Source of the DNA: Pseudo-nitzschia pungens | Taxonomy: Eukaryota > Bacillariophyta > Bacillariophyceae > Bacillariales > Bacillariaceae | Length of the DNA stretch: 64,000 nt | NCBI GenBank assembly: GCA_037355855.1 | Contig: CM074763.1 | Span: forward strand, 5,518,001-5,582,000 | Direction of reading: 5' to 3' | Shown: positions 11,769 through 22,795 of the stretch, one piece after another | How the letters are laid out: each line of letters starts with the position of its first letter | How positions within the stretch are numbered: the first letter of the stretch is position 1 | Program-made: the position numbers and the translations under genes | Notes under the pieces: generated by a model | The model's database searches: none | Told to the model about the DNA's origin: nothing | Seen by the model: only the letters and a program-made list of their open reading frames with translations

Positions 11769-13079
11769 AATTGTTGCCAATGCGTTGTTCTTACTCTACG
11801 AAATGCTTGGCTTGATCAGCCATTATTTTATGCCCTACGCAAACGATGTCCCCTGCCCGTCATCCAGACTCTGTTTGACTTTTGCCCTGACGCAATCGTC
11901 CAGCCCGATTTCTGTGGAGAATTGCCTCTCTACATGCTCTTTCACCCTAAAGCCGATTACCGGATCCTCGAATACGTACTGAATCGAAATCCATCATTGG
12001 CATTGTACAAAGAAAAGAGTTTTTCGCGAGCGCAATCCCTCCTTCAGAGACTTTGTGTCCAATGGGAAAATACTATCGGTACGCTGATCAAACCTCGGTC
12101 ACCCCGATTGCCGTCATCGTCCAGTGATGAGACAAACAGAAATTTTGTACGAAGTGGGGTGCTTGGTCGCCATCAATTCCGGTCCGATGGTACTCTGTGC
12201 AATCAATGGGCCAAACTCGTTTTGACCATCCGCGCCGTTCATTGCACGCGGTCCACCCACACCATACAGCAGACGGAATCGAGCGTCGAGAAAGGTCCAC
12301 CATCGTCACCGTCACCGTCACCGTCACTGTCAGTATCGGATGAAACTCCAGAACTGCACTTGGCACTGCAACTCGTGGGTCTGCCGCCCGCCATCATTTG
12401 TCAGTTCATCGAGTTGCATCCCGAGCAAGCGTCCATGCCAATCACGAATGCAATTGCAATGGCGAAGGCTCACTCGTCAGAAAACGCAAAGGGCTCGAAT
12501 GCCGAGACGAAGGCCAACCACTGCAGCGGCATGCTTCCCCTGCACTTTTATCTCTCGGGATACCCTCCAACAGCGCAAACGGCAGCGGGATCGGCGGGGT
12601 TGAAGGATCTGCGTGCACCACAGGAACAAGAGCAAGAGGAACACAAACACCAACACAAACACCAACACCAACGACGAGCCGCTGTTCTGCGGAGCCTCGT
12701 TCGCGCGTTTCCGGAGGCAGCCGCGCTTCGGCTGCACCACCGCCTCCCGCTCCACGCCGCGATTGCCATGGGCATCTCGTGGGAGAACGGCCTGGAGGAG
12801 CTGGTGTGTGCCAATCCCTCGGCCTTGTCCGTGGAAGACGATCGCGAGACACGGTTGTTGCCCTTTTTGCAGCGGGCATCGATCCGAGCGGGAACTCCCA
12901 GCGACGACGACGACAACAACAACAGCAACATCAACAACAACAGCAACAGCAACATCGATAGCGATAGCAACAGCCAGTGCCGGATGGTCGCCGACGAGTG
13001 CGAAACGACGGTGTATTGCCTGCTCCGGGAGGATCCCTCTGTGTTGTCCCGGCTGGTTCCCTCTCTGCTGCCTCCGTGA
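11769..13079 (+). CDS. Ankyrin-like repeat protein (5' exon unresolved)
   Basis: The coding frame is clear from about 11769, where CACTCAG gives a likely splice acceptor, to the stop at 13077-13079. The first ATG in frame, at 11922, is too late: the preceding 51 codons are plainly coding (RNAWLDQPLFYALRKRCPL, then DFCPDAIVQPDFCGELPLYM). Repeated units combine a helix, a Pro-Glu/Asp-Ala turn and a PLH/PLY motif: ELPLYMLFHPKADYRILEYV, GMLPLHFYLSGYPP, FPEAAALRLHHRLPLHAAIA. This resembles the degenerate ankyrin repeats common in diatom proteins. Asn/Asp-rich and His-Lys-Gln-rich microsatellite tracts interrupt it. Partners and function are unknown. The true start must lie in an upstream exon. Confidence 0.72.
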   Translation, partial: NCCQCVVLTLRNAWLDQPLFYALRKRCPLPVIQTLFDFCPDAIVQPDFCGELPLYMLFHPKADYRILEYVLNRNPSLALYKEKSFSRAQSLLQRLCVQWENTIGTLIKPRSPRLPSSSSDETNRNFVRSGVLGRHQFRSDGTLCNQWAKLVLTIRAVHCTRSTHTIQQTESSVEKGPPSSPSPSPSLSVSDETPELHLALQLVGLPPAIICQFIELHPEQASMPITNAIAMAKAHSSENAKGSNAETKANHCSGMLPLHFYLSGYPPTAQTAAGSAGLKDLRAPQEQEQEEHKHQHKHQHQRRAAVLRSLVRAFPEAAALRLHHRLPLHAAIAMGISWENGLEELVCANPSALSVEDDRETRLLPFLQRASIRAGTPSDDDDNNNSNINNNSNSNIDSDSNSQCRMVADECETTVYCLLREDPSVLSRLVPSLLPP

Positions 13080-13823
13080 GAAAGATTCTCCGCCAAACGG
13101 CAAGTGCCCTGCTGCCACGCATTGATTTTTGTTCACTACTGCACAAACCACAAATCCCGTCACCGGAAGCTCGAAAGAGGACGAGACGGTTTTTCTAATT
13201 TTGTACTACTAATAACCGTATTTCGTTCCTCGAAAGGTGATGCGCCAAAGAAAAAATAGTAGTAGTAATATATTAGTATGGAATGAATGATCCATCGTTT
13301 GTTTCAAAATGTAGTCAAGACGATAGTAAAATAGGATGTTGACGTTGACTCCTATTTTACGCAAGCAAGACTCCGTGTTTCCACCGCTATTGGAAGGACG
13401 AATTGGCGAGCCACGACCAGAAAAGCAACCGAAATGGTGAATTGCTGTGTCTGGCGTTTTGAGAGGTTTTGAGACGTGATTCTCTCCCCTTCCCTACTAC
13501 GTGTACGGGCAGCAAACATCGAGCAGACAGCGTTCCATCCGATTACTATGCGCCTTTCGGCCCGAACGTCGAGCATGGCACAAGGGTCAACAAACCAATT
13601 CACGAACCAGCGCAAAGGAGATTGATCGATTCATTTACCAGACTTCGCCGGACCCACACTACTGGTAGTAGTACTAGTGAAACTTTGAAAACAGCAGCAG
13701 CACATGGTCGGTGCATTTGGAAGCAACGTCGTGTACTACTATTAGTAGAAGCATCGGATCCAAGTCACCGGCGGACGTGTTCGTTGTTGGTTCGGACAGC
13801 CCAAATTCGGCACAGCAGCATTT

Positions 13824-13970
13824 GTGTGGTGTGTGTTTCTTGTGTCTGTGTCTGTGTTTGTGTTTGTGTTTGTGTTTGTGTTTGTGTTTGTGTTTGTGTT
13901 TGTGTGTCTGTGTTTGTGTGTCTGTGTTTGTGTTTGTGTGTCTGTGTCTGTGTCTGTGTCTGTGTGCAGT
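13824..13970. repeat. TG-rich hexamer microsatellite (TTTGTG / TCTGTG)
   Basis: About 145 bp of almost pure alternating TTTGTG and TCTGTG units with strong strand asymmetry, followed at 13979-14025 by an ACCAC-type run. Confidence 0.95.
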
Positions 13971-15102
13971 ATTCGAAACACCACCACACCACACCACTCC
14001 ACACCAAACCACACCACACCATCGGCCCGCAATCCCGCCCACTGCCACCAGCAATGCAGGAGGTGTTGCGTTTGGGGTTGCACCCGGACGTCCGGTTTGC
14101 CTCTCGCCACCACGGAGCGAGGAGGAGTGCGGAACCTTTCAAAGGTTCTTGTTCACCACCAATCATCTGCTGAGGAACAGCAGCGCAACAACAAGAACAA
14201 TGGTTCATAGTACCACTACTAGTTGTACTACTACTAGTAGTAGTATTGCTAATAGTAGTACTGTTAGTAGTATTGTAAGCAGCTCCTAGTAGTAGTAGTA
14301 TTAGTAGTTCCCAGCAGTGGCTGAGAGACGAATGAATCTAACCCCTCAACTCAAAACAGTCAACAATGAACGAGGAGATTGGAAGCTTGCTTTCCTGATT
14401 GATTTCATTGAGATTACTCTTTTGGAAGGTAAGGTTACTGTACATTAGTAGATTGTCACCAATAACCAATGCTACTACTACTAATTGTTCTTCCTGCTGT
14501 ACTCTTACTAGTAGTGGTACGATTACCGGTAAGGGCAGAACTAATTACCTTACTACGTGCTACTGATGTTGTTTTCATGTTCTTAGAAAAGATAGGCCCT
14601 TTGCCCCATACGGTACGGTACCGTATTGAGTATTGCGTAGAATAACTAATAACTAGCCTTACGTAGACAACTGTACGTTGTTTTCTACGCTGTTCTCTGA
14701 AAGCGTATTGTTTTGGATGGAATTGTTCGGTCGACGAAATTGAGAGAGGAACGATTTCTAAAAATGGCGCGAAGATCTCGTCCCGGATGGCGCGCAATCT
14801 TAGCGTAGCATTGCGGTGGCTCTCTCGCAACCGAAAAAGCGAAAGAAAGCGGCACACCGAGAACACCTCGTTCGCAACATACGGTAAGGTTGCGTAGTGT
14901 ACGGTAAGTCTTACTGTGCAACGAGACAAAATTTCACCGAGTACGAAACCGTAAGGGTACGCAAACCAAAAATCCCAAAGCCTCGAACGACACTACAGTA
15001 GATTTACGAGTCCGTCGAAGAAGATTACTGTATCACACAGCGGAGAACTCGTACCTACTCGTACGACACACATCGTCGGAGAGCACATTGCCGACCGAGA
15101 AG

Positions 15103-15200
15103 GACAAAACAAAACAAACGAACAAAACGAAACAAAACAAAACAAAACAAAACAAAACAAAACGAAACAGAACGGAACAATACAAACAAAACAATACAGA
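15103..15200. repeat. (AAAAC)n pentamer array
   Basis: About fifteen AAAAC/AAACG/AAACA units lie immediately upstream of the ATG at 15237. The array probably sits in the promoter or 5' UTR. Confidence 0.9.
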
Positions 15201-15236
15201 ACGGCAAGCGGGAACCATTCCATCCATCCATCCAGC

Positions 15237-17484
15237 ATGTCGCCGATCCGGTTTGGTAGAGCTCCCTCCCTGGACGGTCCCCGAAGCGTCTTTTCCCGGG
15301 AGCGCTCGCGATTCCTCGAATCACCGCCCAAGAGGCCCGCGGTCAAGAAATCCTCCTCCGGAACCAAATTCAGCTACGGCAACAGGGCTCGGCTCCGGGA
15401 GCGATTGCGGCGGGAGCGCGAGCGGGCTGCGGCGGATGGTTCGAATGGAACGGCAACGGCGTCGACAAGATCGACATTGCCATTACCATCGACATTACCA
15501 TCATCATCACCATTACCATTACCATCGAACGACAGTAACGCCGGCGCTGAAAACCTTTGTGCCCCGGTTCCAGACCAAGCCCGTCACCTTTCACATTGCC
15601 ACGAGTCCCTCCTCGTCAACCACCAGCCAAACCCCTTTCCCGGTAGTGGCAACACCACGAACAATAGCAGCAGCATCTGCAACAGCAACAGCAATAACAA
15701 AAGAAATAACAACGGAACTAACAACGGCAACAGCAACGACGACCGCAACTTCGACGAGAAGCTTCCCCCCGCCCAGCACCACGGCGATCCCAATGATCCG
15801 AACCAAACCTACCGATTTCGACCCAGAGGATCCCGCGGAGTCGAAGCGAACTCCAGAGCGGACAGTCCACTCGACCCACCGTCATTCCTCCGTCCTCTTC
15901 TTCTTCTTCTTCTTCTTCTTCTTTTTCTTTCTTCTTCTTCAGTGAGGAGAACAACGTTGGAACCACAAACACACACACAAGCACGGACCGAGGCTGCCAC
16001 AATCGTTGCCCCGAAAGCAAAAACGAAAGCCGACTCGTTGCAGCAACTAAAACAGGAACAACAGCAACAACTAAAACAGGAACAACAGCAACAACTAAAA
16101 CAGCACGAACAACAACAGCAACAACAACACGAACAACAACATGAACAACAAACCGAACAACACCCCTCGTTTGAATCGGAGGGCCTCGAGGACGACCTGG
16201 CGTCGCTGCTATGCCTAGTTCCCCTCGTCATTCGGGAAACGCAAGAGGATTCCCATTGCGCGGCTTCTAGTCCGGCTGCCTCGGCATCCATTCGCTCCAT
16301 CACGTGCCACTGGCCCTGCCTCGTCTTTCCCGGCCTCCACAAGACGATGATGTGCCACAGGCACCTCTATCCCCAACAGACCAAGATCCAGCGGAAACTC
16401 CAGAAGCGATACCTCAAAGCGAGCACCACCACCAGCACCACCAGCAGCACGAGCAGCACCAGCACCAGCGAGCACGAGAACGAGCACCAATTTCGATGCC
16501 GGCGCCCGCGCAAACGACGGCGAGATTCACCGGGTGGTGGTCCTTCCCCTGGGAGACGCGAACGGCTGCTGCCCCCCGGAGGTCTGCCGGAGGCCCCTCT
16601 TCGACGCGGTGGAAATCGTTCGGGAAGGATACTGGAAAACAGTGGCCAAGAAGGAGGGAGCCGTCGTCGAGGGGGGAAACAAGGTCGTCCGATTGCTGGA
16701 GAACCACGAAACGGTCGGAAGCTACCTCAGGGATTCCAGGAAGCAGATTGCGCTGCTCGGCCCCGAGATTGGACCGGCTCTGGAGAACGCGCTGGTGGAA
16801 CTAGAGCGTCTGTGCTGCCTCGACGACGATAACGACAACGATGATGAACGACGATGATGATAACGACAACGATGATGATGATGACGATAACGACTTTCAT
16901 TATACTTACAACCGTGGCGATGCCCCGAATGTTTTCGGAGACACCACGGAACAAACTGCCCGGAGGGGTAAGATTACGGGCTTTGTCTCGTCGCTCAAGA
17001 GGGGCCGGGAGGAGCCCGCGGCACCTTTGGCGCTGCGGTTCGCGCGCTACTTCTCCCCACCGAAAAAGCCCCGGAGAATGGTCGGCAACCCGTGGGGGAT
17101 GACGAAAATGTTGACGATGGAAATGACATCGATAGCGAGATCGAGATCGAGAGCCTTTCGTTTGTTTCCTCGGTTACGGGACGGACACGAGCCATCCCGC
17201 GCGATCGGCGACCGTCCAACGACCATGACGACGACGACGACGACGACGGAAGCCGGTTCCGCTTTCGCCGTTGAAACGGGGCCGTCTCCACGAGCCGTCG
17301 AGCCTCTCGCTCCCGGGGGCAAGGGGGACGCTCTTTCGCGCACGGCGCACGCAGCGACGAACGAATCGAACCGCAAGAAACCCGGGTCGAAGGAGCGAAA
17401 GCCGAACGACGAATCGGCGGCGGCGGCGGCGAGCGGAACGATCCGGACCCAAAAGGGCCCCAACGAACCCTTGCCGCAAACCCC
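15237..17484 (+). CDS. Low-complexity coding region upstream of the Cdc6/Orc1 domain; exon structure unresolved
   Basis: The ATG at 15237 starts MSPIRFGRAPSLDGPRSVFS, followed by Arg/Glu-rich helix and Asn-, Ser- and Gln-rich tracts to about 16160. Protein-like sequence then appears in different frames: about 16480-16830 (frame of 16534; VVVLPLGDANGCC, then VREGYWKTVAKKEGAVVEGG and LENALVELERLCCL), about 16841-17080 (NVFGDTTEQTARRGKITGFV) and about 17275-17520. No single set of good splice sites joins these; GTAAGATT at 16968 is the best donor. The downstream replication-ATPase exon has no ATG of its own after the stop at 17272, so this region is probably its 5' part. The frame switching could instead reflect sequence errors or decay. 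No known domain is recognised. Confidence 0.45.
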
Positions 17485-20400
17485 TTGTCGCGCGCTCGCG
17501 CTCGCACCAAGAAACCCACCGTGATCGACAGCCAGGGCCGCATCGCCGTGTCGTCCTGGAACGTCGTGCGGCCACTCCTGGAGAAACTGGGGCACGTCTT
17601 TTACGAGCGGGACCGGTCCTCGTTCCATTGCCTCCCCGGCGGCGATCCCCGCGTCTCGGAGGATGCTTCCGAGGGGACGGATTATTTTACGAGCCGGGCT
17701 GCTTACCGGGCGCATCTCTGCGCCAGAGGCGTCGAATACTCGCGGTCGCAGGTCGCAGGTCGGAGTCGCACTGCCCCGAGCTCCTGCGCCGCCGCCGCCG
17801 CGAAACCAACGCCCCCCCTTCGGGAGGTCGACCTGGAGCTGATTGCCTACTGGGTTCGCTTCCACGTTTACACGCACCAGGCCACCGGCGGGGATACCAC
17901 CGAGCGCATCGCGGACCTCGAGCTCTCCGGCCACAAGAGACTCTACGTCAAGCTCCTGCAGCGCATCGGATACAGGTTCCGATCCAGTCCGCTCAAGGAC
18001 GGGTACGTGCCCCCCATCGAATCATCGTCATCGTCGTCGTCGTCGTCGTCCGATTGCAATGACAATGACAATGAAAAGAACAAACCATTGTACCTTTCCG
18101 AAAAGGAACTGTGGGAGCACCTGGGGAAATTCGGCCTTTCCAAAGCTTGCAAATTCGAAAAATTCGAGAGCAAGGAAGAGCAGGTGGCCCTGGAGATACA
18201 GATCATTCGCAGGTACCACGGAGAACACGGACACAAGGTCTTTCGGTACGTCGCGGTGCTCGGTGTGGTTGCAGTCGTTGTCGTTGTCGTTGTCGTTGTA
18301 GTCGTCGTTGTAGTCGTTGTCGTCGTCGTCGTTCATGATATTTTTCTTTGGTCTTGCATCGTTTCTCTCACGCTCCTACGCACTCATTGATCTCCTCATG
18401 GATTTCGTTTGTCCTTTCAATCCCGCCGCCATTTCCCAAAAAATCTCGTCGTTGCAGCCCGTCGACGCGTAAAATACCGCTTGTCTCGGATGGGCGGGAG
18501 CGGTGCAATAAACCAAGTGGCACGAATAACCGGGAGCGGACTCCCGTCGCGACCGCAGATGCGGAGCCGGGGCCCGCGGAGAACGCGGAGGAACCAAAGG
18601 AATGCAACAGAGCGCCCGAGCCGAACCAAGAAGGTCCCGGAACGGAGACGATGCCGCCGCGCAAGCTCGTGAGCGAAGAACCGGAACCGGGAACGGAACC
18701 GGAGCCGGAACCGGATTCCGCGGCGGTCGAAACGAACGAGGGCGTCGAACCCGAATTCGCTGCCCCGGGAACTTCCGCAGCTACGGATGCTTCGGCCGAC
18801 CAGCCATCGGAAGCCGTTCCAAAGAAGGGAACATCCACGGAAGGCATACCGACTGATTCGATTGACCAGCAAGCGGAAGCGGTTCGCAAGAAGGGAACGT
18901 CCACGGAAGGAAGACCGACTGATTCGATTGACCAGCAAGCGGAAGCGGTTCGCAAGAAGGGAACATCCACGGAAGGCAGACCGACTGATTCGACTCACCA
19001 GCCATCGGAAGCCGTTGAAAAGAAGGGAACATCCGCGGAAGGAAGACCTACCGATTCGACTCACCAGCAATCGGAAGCGGTTCAAAAGAAGGGAACATCC
19101 ACGGAAGGCAGACCGACTGATTCGATTGACCAGCCATCGGAAGCCGTTCGCAAGAAGGGAACATCCGCGGAAGGAAGACCAGTTGATTCGACTCACCAGC
19201 AATCGGAAGCGGTTCAAAAGAAGGGAACATCCACGGAAGGTAGACCGACTGATTCGACTGACCAGCAATCGGAAGCGGTTCACAAGAAGGGAACATCCAC
19301 GGAAGGAAGACCGGCTGTAATGGAACCGTCCATCGAACCACCAAAGGAACCCGTGGAAGAAGTCATCGAGGAAGGGAAGCTTGCTGGTACGACGAACGGG
19401 GAAAAGCTCAGCGCTTGTCTCGTCAACCTGCGAAAGACCGATATCGTAGCGCATGGAAAACTCAAGAGATCCATGCAGCGCATTCGGAACTTTGTGGATG
19501 CCGTTATCGCGTCGAAAGGTGCAAGGGGCGACTCCATCGGATTGGGTAGACGTCCGATCATGTACATATGTGGGAACCCTGGCACGGGCAAGACCTTGTC
19601 GGCAACCAGCATTTGCAACCGTGCGATTCGGGCCGAGGAAGAAGCCTCAAACAAGCGCGAGGCCGTTCCCCGGCTTTGTCACATCAGCTGTCCGGCTTTG
19701 CAAAATTTTAGTTACGACGAGGGGATCAAGAAAATAATGGAGAGAATCGAAATGAAACAATCTCAGTTGAAGCGTTCGCACAAGGACGCTGCAACCATTC
19801 TAATACTTGACGAAGTCGACCATCTTCTTGGAACCAAAGGAACCGAATCAATTCTTAGGCAACTGTGTTCTTGGGCATCGGATCCATCTTACACATTGAG
19901 TATTATCGCGATTTCCAACGCAGTCCACAATGCCAAGACTCTACGTTTGAACAAATACGGAATCGTGAGTACTCTTTCGCTTTATGATCCAACCTTTTTT
20001 GGCTCTGTAGTCTGGTTTCAGTTTCTCGTTCTCGTTCTCGTTCTCGTTCTCATTCACTTCCTCTCTCACGCACACTTTTAAACACAACTTTCCAATTCTG
20101 AAACAGGGCTTGGTCGATTCTAAATTAGTGTTCGAAACGTATCGAAAGGATGATCTTGTAAAAATGTCGTGGTCTCGAATCGGATTCACGGTTGTCGACA
20201 AAAAAGCGCACGAATTCATTGCCGCGAAAGTCGCGAACAGTTCCGGAGACGCTCGCCAATACTTTGGTCTGATAGAAAAGGCCGTGCAATTCTGCCGTAA
20301 AAAGCTGTCGGGGGAAAAGTTGGAGAGCGCTCACACAAAACCTGTCGTGATGATTCGAGACGCCATGCTGGCCATTCGAGAAACCAACCCACGAACGAAA

Positions 20401-20787
20401 GAGAGAATCCAAGCGCTGCCGACCTACGAGAAAATGACTCTGTGCGCTGGTGTTCATCTATCACGCAAGTACGAAGGCAGGCCCATCGCGCTGGGAAAAC
20501 TGAGAGATCACGTTTGCAGTGCCATCGACATGTACGACCACCTTAGCCTCGAAGACTTCAAAGGAGTTGTCGAGAGACTTTCGGATAGTGGCCTACTCCA
20601 GTTGAATGAAAGGGACAGCCAGAGACTCTTCACAAGCTCGGGAATGGGGGCCCTTCTTCACTATCCAATACGGTTCGATCTGCAGCTGGAAGATGTCGAT
20701 AGTGCCCTGGAAGACACCCTCATGAAAGAAAATTGGTACAAGAGAATGGTCGACCGGGTGAAGAGTCTCGATGTCTCAGATGCGTAG
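17485..20787 (+). CDS. Cdc6/Orc1-family replication-licensing AAA+ ATPase
   Basis: Three exons: to 18245, 18458-19964 and 20107-20787. Both introns rejoin the frame: 212 bp, GTACGT to GTTGCAG, completing an Arg codon; 142 bp, GTGAGT to AAACAG, phase 0. The start given is only where this frame opens; the true 5' end is upstream. The first exon has a W-V-LL-L-G-H-F / LPGGDP / G-DYF pattern like modules in stramenopile regulators. Then come an acidic linker and eight 22-residue repeats. The AAA+ core follows: Walker A GNPGTGKT, Walker B ILILDEVDHLL, sensor-1 IIAISNAV, sensor-2 SGDAR. A winged-helix domain ends the protein (LPTYEKMTLCAGVHLSRKYE). Family members help load the MCM helicase at origins. 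Cdc6 seems somewhat closer than Orc1, but the two cannot be separated safely here. Confidence 0.88.
18266..18335. repeat. (GTCGTT)n tract inside an intron
   Basis: GTC/GTT/GTA triplets fill the middle of the 18246-18457 intron. They keep a Val-rich frame open that would wrongly extend the upstream exon. Confidence 0.85.
18801..19328 (+). repeat. Eight tandem 66-bp units encoding a 22-residue repeat
   Basis: Eight in-frame copies follow the pattern Q(Q/P)(S/A)EAVxKKGTS(T/A)EGRPTDS(I/T)(D/H). Variation is mainly at the residue before KKG (P, R, R, E, Q, R, Q, H) and in DSID versus DSTH. Two unit sub-types partly alternate, which suggests expansion by multi-unit duplication. The repeats lie between the N-terminal module and the AAA+ core, are Lys/Ser/Thr-rich and are presumably disordered. 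Phosphorylation there is possible but unproven. Confidence 0.95.
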
Positions 20788-21012
20788 GGCTGATGTTCGG
20801 CTATTACGGTCGAAACTGTATCTCACAACCTGGGGGCAACGACTGATTTGCGAAGTTGTTTCAAATTGAGTCAAATGTTAAAAATGGACACTAATTCGGT
20901 TCGCTAATGCCTATATATACTCCACATCGAATCTCTTATCTGAAGTCAATGCGCTAAATTTGCACGTGTTGTCTAATCAACCGTGTGTCTCGATAGGTGT
21001 GGGAGAAAAAGG
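20788..21012. other. Short intergenic spacer between convergent genes
   Basis: 3' flanks of the replication ATPase (+) and PDX2 (-). No further feature seen. Confidence 0.5.
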
Positions 21013-22225
21013 TTACGTATTTTGGAATATTAATATGGCACTGCTCACACTATCCTGCGCCATATTGTTCTTTACGATTTGGGTGAAATACTGATGCCAG
21101 CGGTAGTCGTTCGTCAATTCGGGGTGAAAGGCGGTGCACAGAAGATTGTTCTTTTGAACGGCACAGATCACCTCGCGTGCGTTACTCCCATCAGCAGCAC
21201 CCGGAAGCTCGATCGATGGCCCGTGCTCTTCAACACTCAGCTCTTTTTTCTCTTCTCCGGTTTCGCTGGCCGACGGCTTGATCACCGCTCGATAACGGAT
21301 TTGCGAATCCTTTCGTTCCAAGGCGTCGACGACGCCCATCTGCACGACCATTTCTCCTTTCTCGATCTTTCGTTCGAGCTCTTCCAAGACCACGGCAGCC
21401 TGCCGACACGGCGTGGCAACGACCTTTCCCAATATGGTGACGTCTCGTCCTGCCGAAAGAATGGCGGGGGCTCGAATGAATACCCCGGGGTAGGAAGATT
21501 CGGTCGTTTCGTTGTCCGAGCTGATTGCTGGCGGAGGAGGCGTGGCCATTTCAAAGGAGCTCACCTGCGATCCGAAATAGTTCCGGCAAACCAAGATGTC
21601 CATTCCCCCGATCAGTGCCTGGCCATCCTGGATGACGGCGCTGGCTCCGACGCATCGTTCGGCCAACAAGATCATTCCCGCGCAGGTTCCCCAGGTTGGC
21701 TTTTTCTCCACTTCGATAAAGTCTCTCAGGGCCTCCCAGACGTTCTTTCCGTCCTTTTCCTTTGTCGATGTTCCAATCAATCCCATCGCGGTCGATTCTC
21801 CTCCCGGAAGGACCATTCCATCGAGAGCTTCGCCATCTGCTGTCATATCGGCAACGGTTCGGATCTACAATCGACAGCGTGAAGCCATTTTTTTTCACGG
21901 ATCGAAGTGCAATAAAAGTGAAGCGGTAGAGGAATCCATCCATCCGACCATGATTTATCCCGTGGAGAAAGAATAGACAAGACAAGAGAATACAATTTCG
22001 ATTTCGTGTTTCATCAACACAAGAATCTCGTAAGATAAAAATCAAGTACACCGATATTGAACGACGAACCAAAACGATCTAGGAAGAGAAAACGACCAAT
22101 AGAAATCTTCTTCGCCGACACACCTGTTTCGTCCGGCAACCGGATGCTTCCAAGCATGCTTGGTGCTCTTCAAAGGCACCCTGGATGGCTAGTACCCCCA
22201 CCAGTGGCTTCTTCTCATCCGACAT
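21013..22225 (-). CDS. PDX2: Pyridoxal 5'-phosphate synthase glutaminase subunit (PdxT/PDX2), two exons
   Basis: Exon 1 is 22225-22124 and exon 2 is 21864-21013. The 259-bp intron (GTGTGT donor, GATTGTAG acceptor) is phase 0, giving 317 residues. It is a class-I-type glutaminase: VGVLAIQGAFEEHQACL at the N terminus, the oxyanion motif LPGGESTAMGLI, the nucleophile Cys in WGTCAGMILLAE, and the catalytic His-Glu pair in CTAFHPELTNDYRWHQYF. In the known complex it hydrolyses glutamine and passes ammonia to the PDX1 synthase for vitamin B6 synthesis, usually in the cytosol. An insert of about 60 residues (near VVQMGVVDALERKD to SIELPGAADG) makes it longer than the usual 190-250 residues. No targeting presequence is visible. 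The catalytic residues look intact. PDX1 is not in the window. Confidence 0.96.
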
Positions 22226-22795
22226 GGTGCACAATTCTCTTCTTGGTATTATATGCTCAAATGAATATATATGGGTTGCAATGGAAATGGGTGACGATGA
22301 TGCGGGATGTGGGATTGCTTGGTGGCAGAAACGAAAAAATCGATGATTCACTTATTCGGGACATGAAAAACAGGTAACGATATTTTGTGTGGATGAACGG
22401 GCCCCAAAATAATACAGTAAGTTAATCGGTACGGTACGAACTCCGTATCTTCAATCTTCGTTACCGGTACCGTACTTGTAAGATAGTCGAGATCTGTCCG
22501 GGAATACATTTTAGGGGGACTCATTCGAGGGATTTTATAATGTTTTCTTTCCTGACAACTTCCACCATTTCCCCCCATTCTTGAACACGAATCTTCCTTC
22601 ATTGAAACGATATCGGATAATCTTACTTCTATTTCGTGTTGTTTCGTTGTTCGTTGTCCGTTGTTCGTTGATCGTCGACTATCGACGACAACTACCGGTA
22701 TTCTAGCCGAGTTCACAAGCTACCGAAGAACAATATTGTGCTAAGCTGGTTGACATTTGTCGGAACCAAAGAAATCACACACCACACAAAAGACG
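22226..22795. other. Bidirectional promoter region
   Basis: Lies between the divergent PDX2 (-) and PSII-type (+) genes. Holds TACCGTAC / GGTACGGTACG words near 22425-22475 and a GTTGTTCG run near 22650-22680. No coding frame stands out. Confidence 0.5.

Larger units (their letters stand above)
13080..15236. other. Intergenic, repeat-rich
   Basis: No gene seen. Contains a long TG-rich microsatellite (13824-13970) followed by ACCAC repeats, ACTAGTAGT-type tracts (13668-13680 and 14208-14310), many TACGGTA/GTAAGGTT words (14418-14445, 14518-14556, 14880-14915) and an AAAAC array just before the next gene. The long open frames over the microsatellites on both strands are artefacts of repeat units divisible by three. 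Confidence 0.6.

Noticed and set aside
13469..14289. Several overlapping long frames around 13.5-14.3 kb
   Set aside because: They are held open by the TG-rich microsatellite on both strands.
18801..19328. CRISPR-like regular repeats
   Set aside because: Units are directly adjacent with no spacers and encode protein in frame.
18417..19454. Long minus-strand frame (345 codons) and a plus-strand alternative frame over the 66-bp repeats
   Set aside because: The repeat unit is divisible by three, so other frames stay open. Only the frame that continues into the AAA+ core is supported by splicing and motifs.
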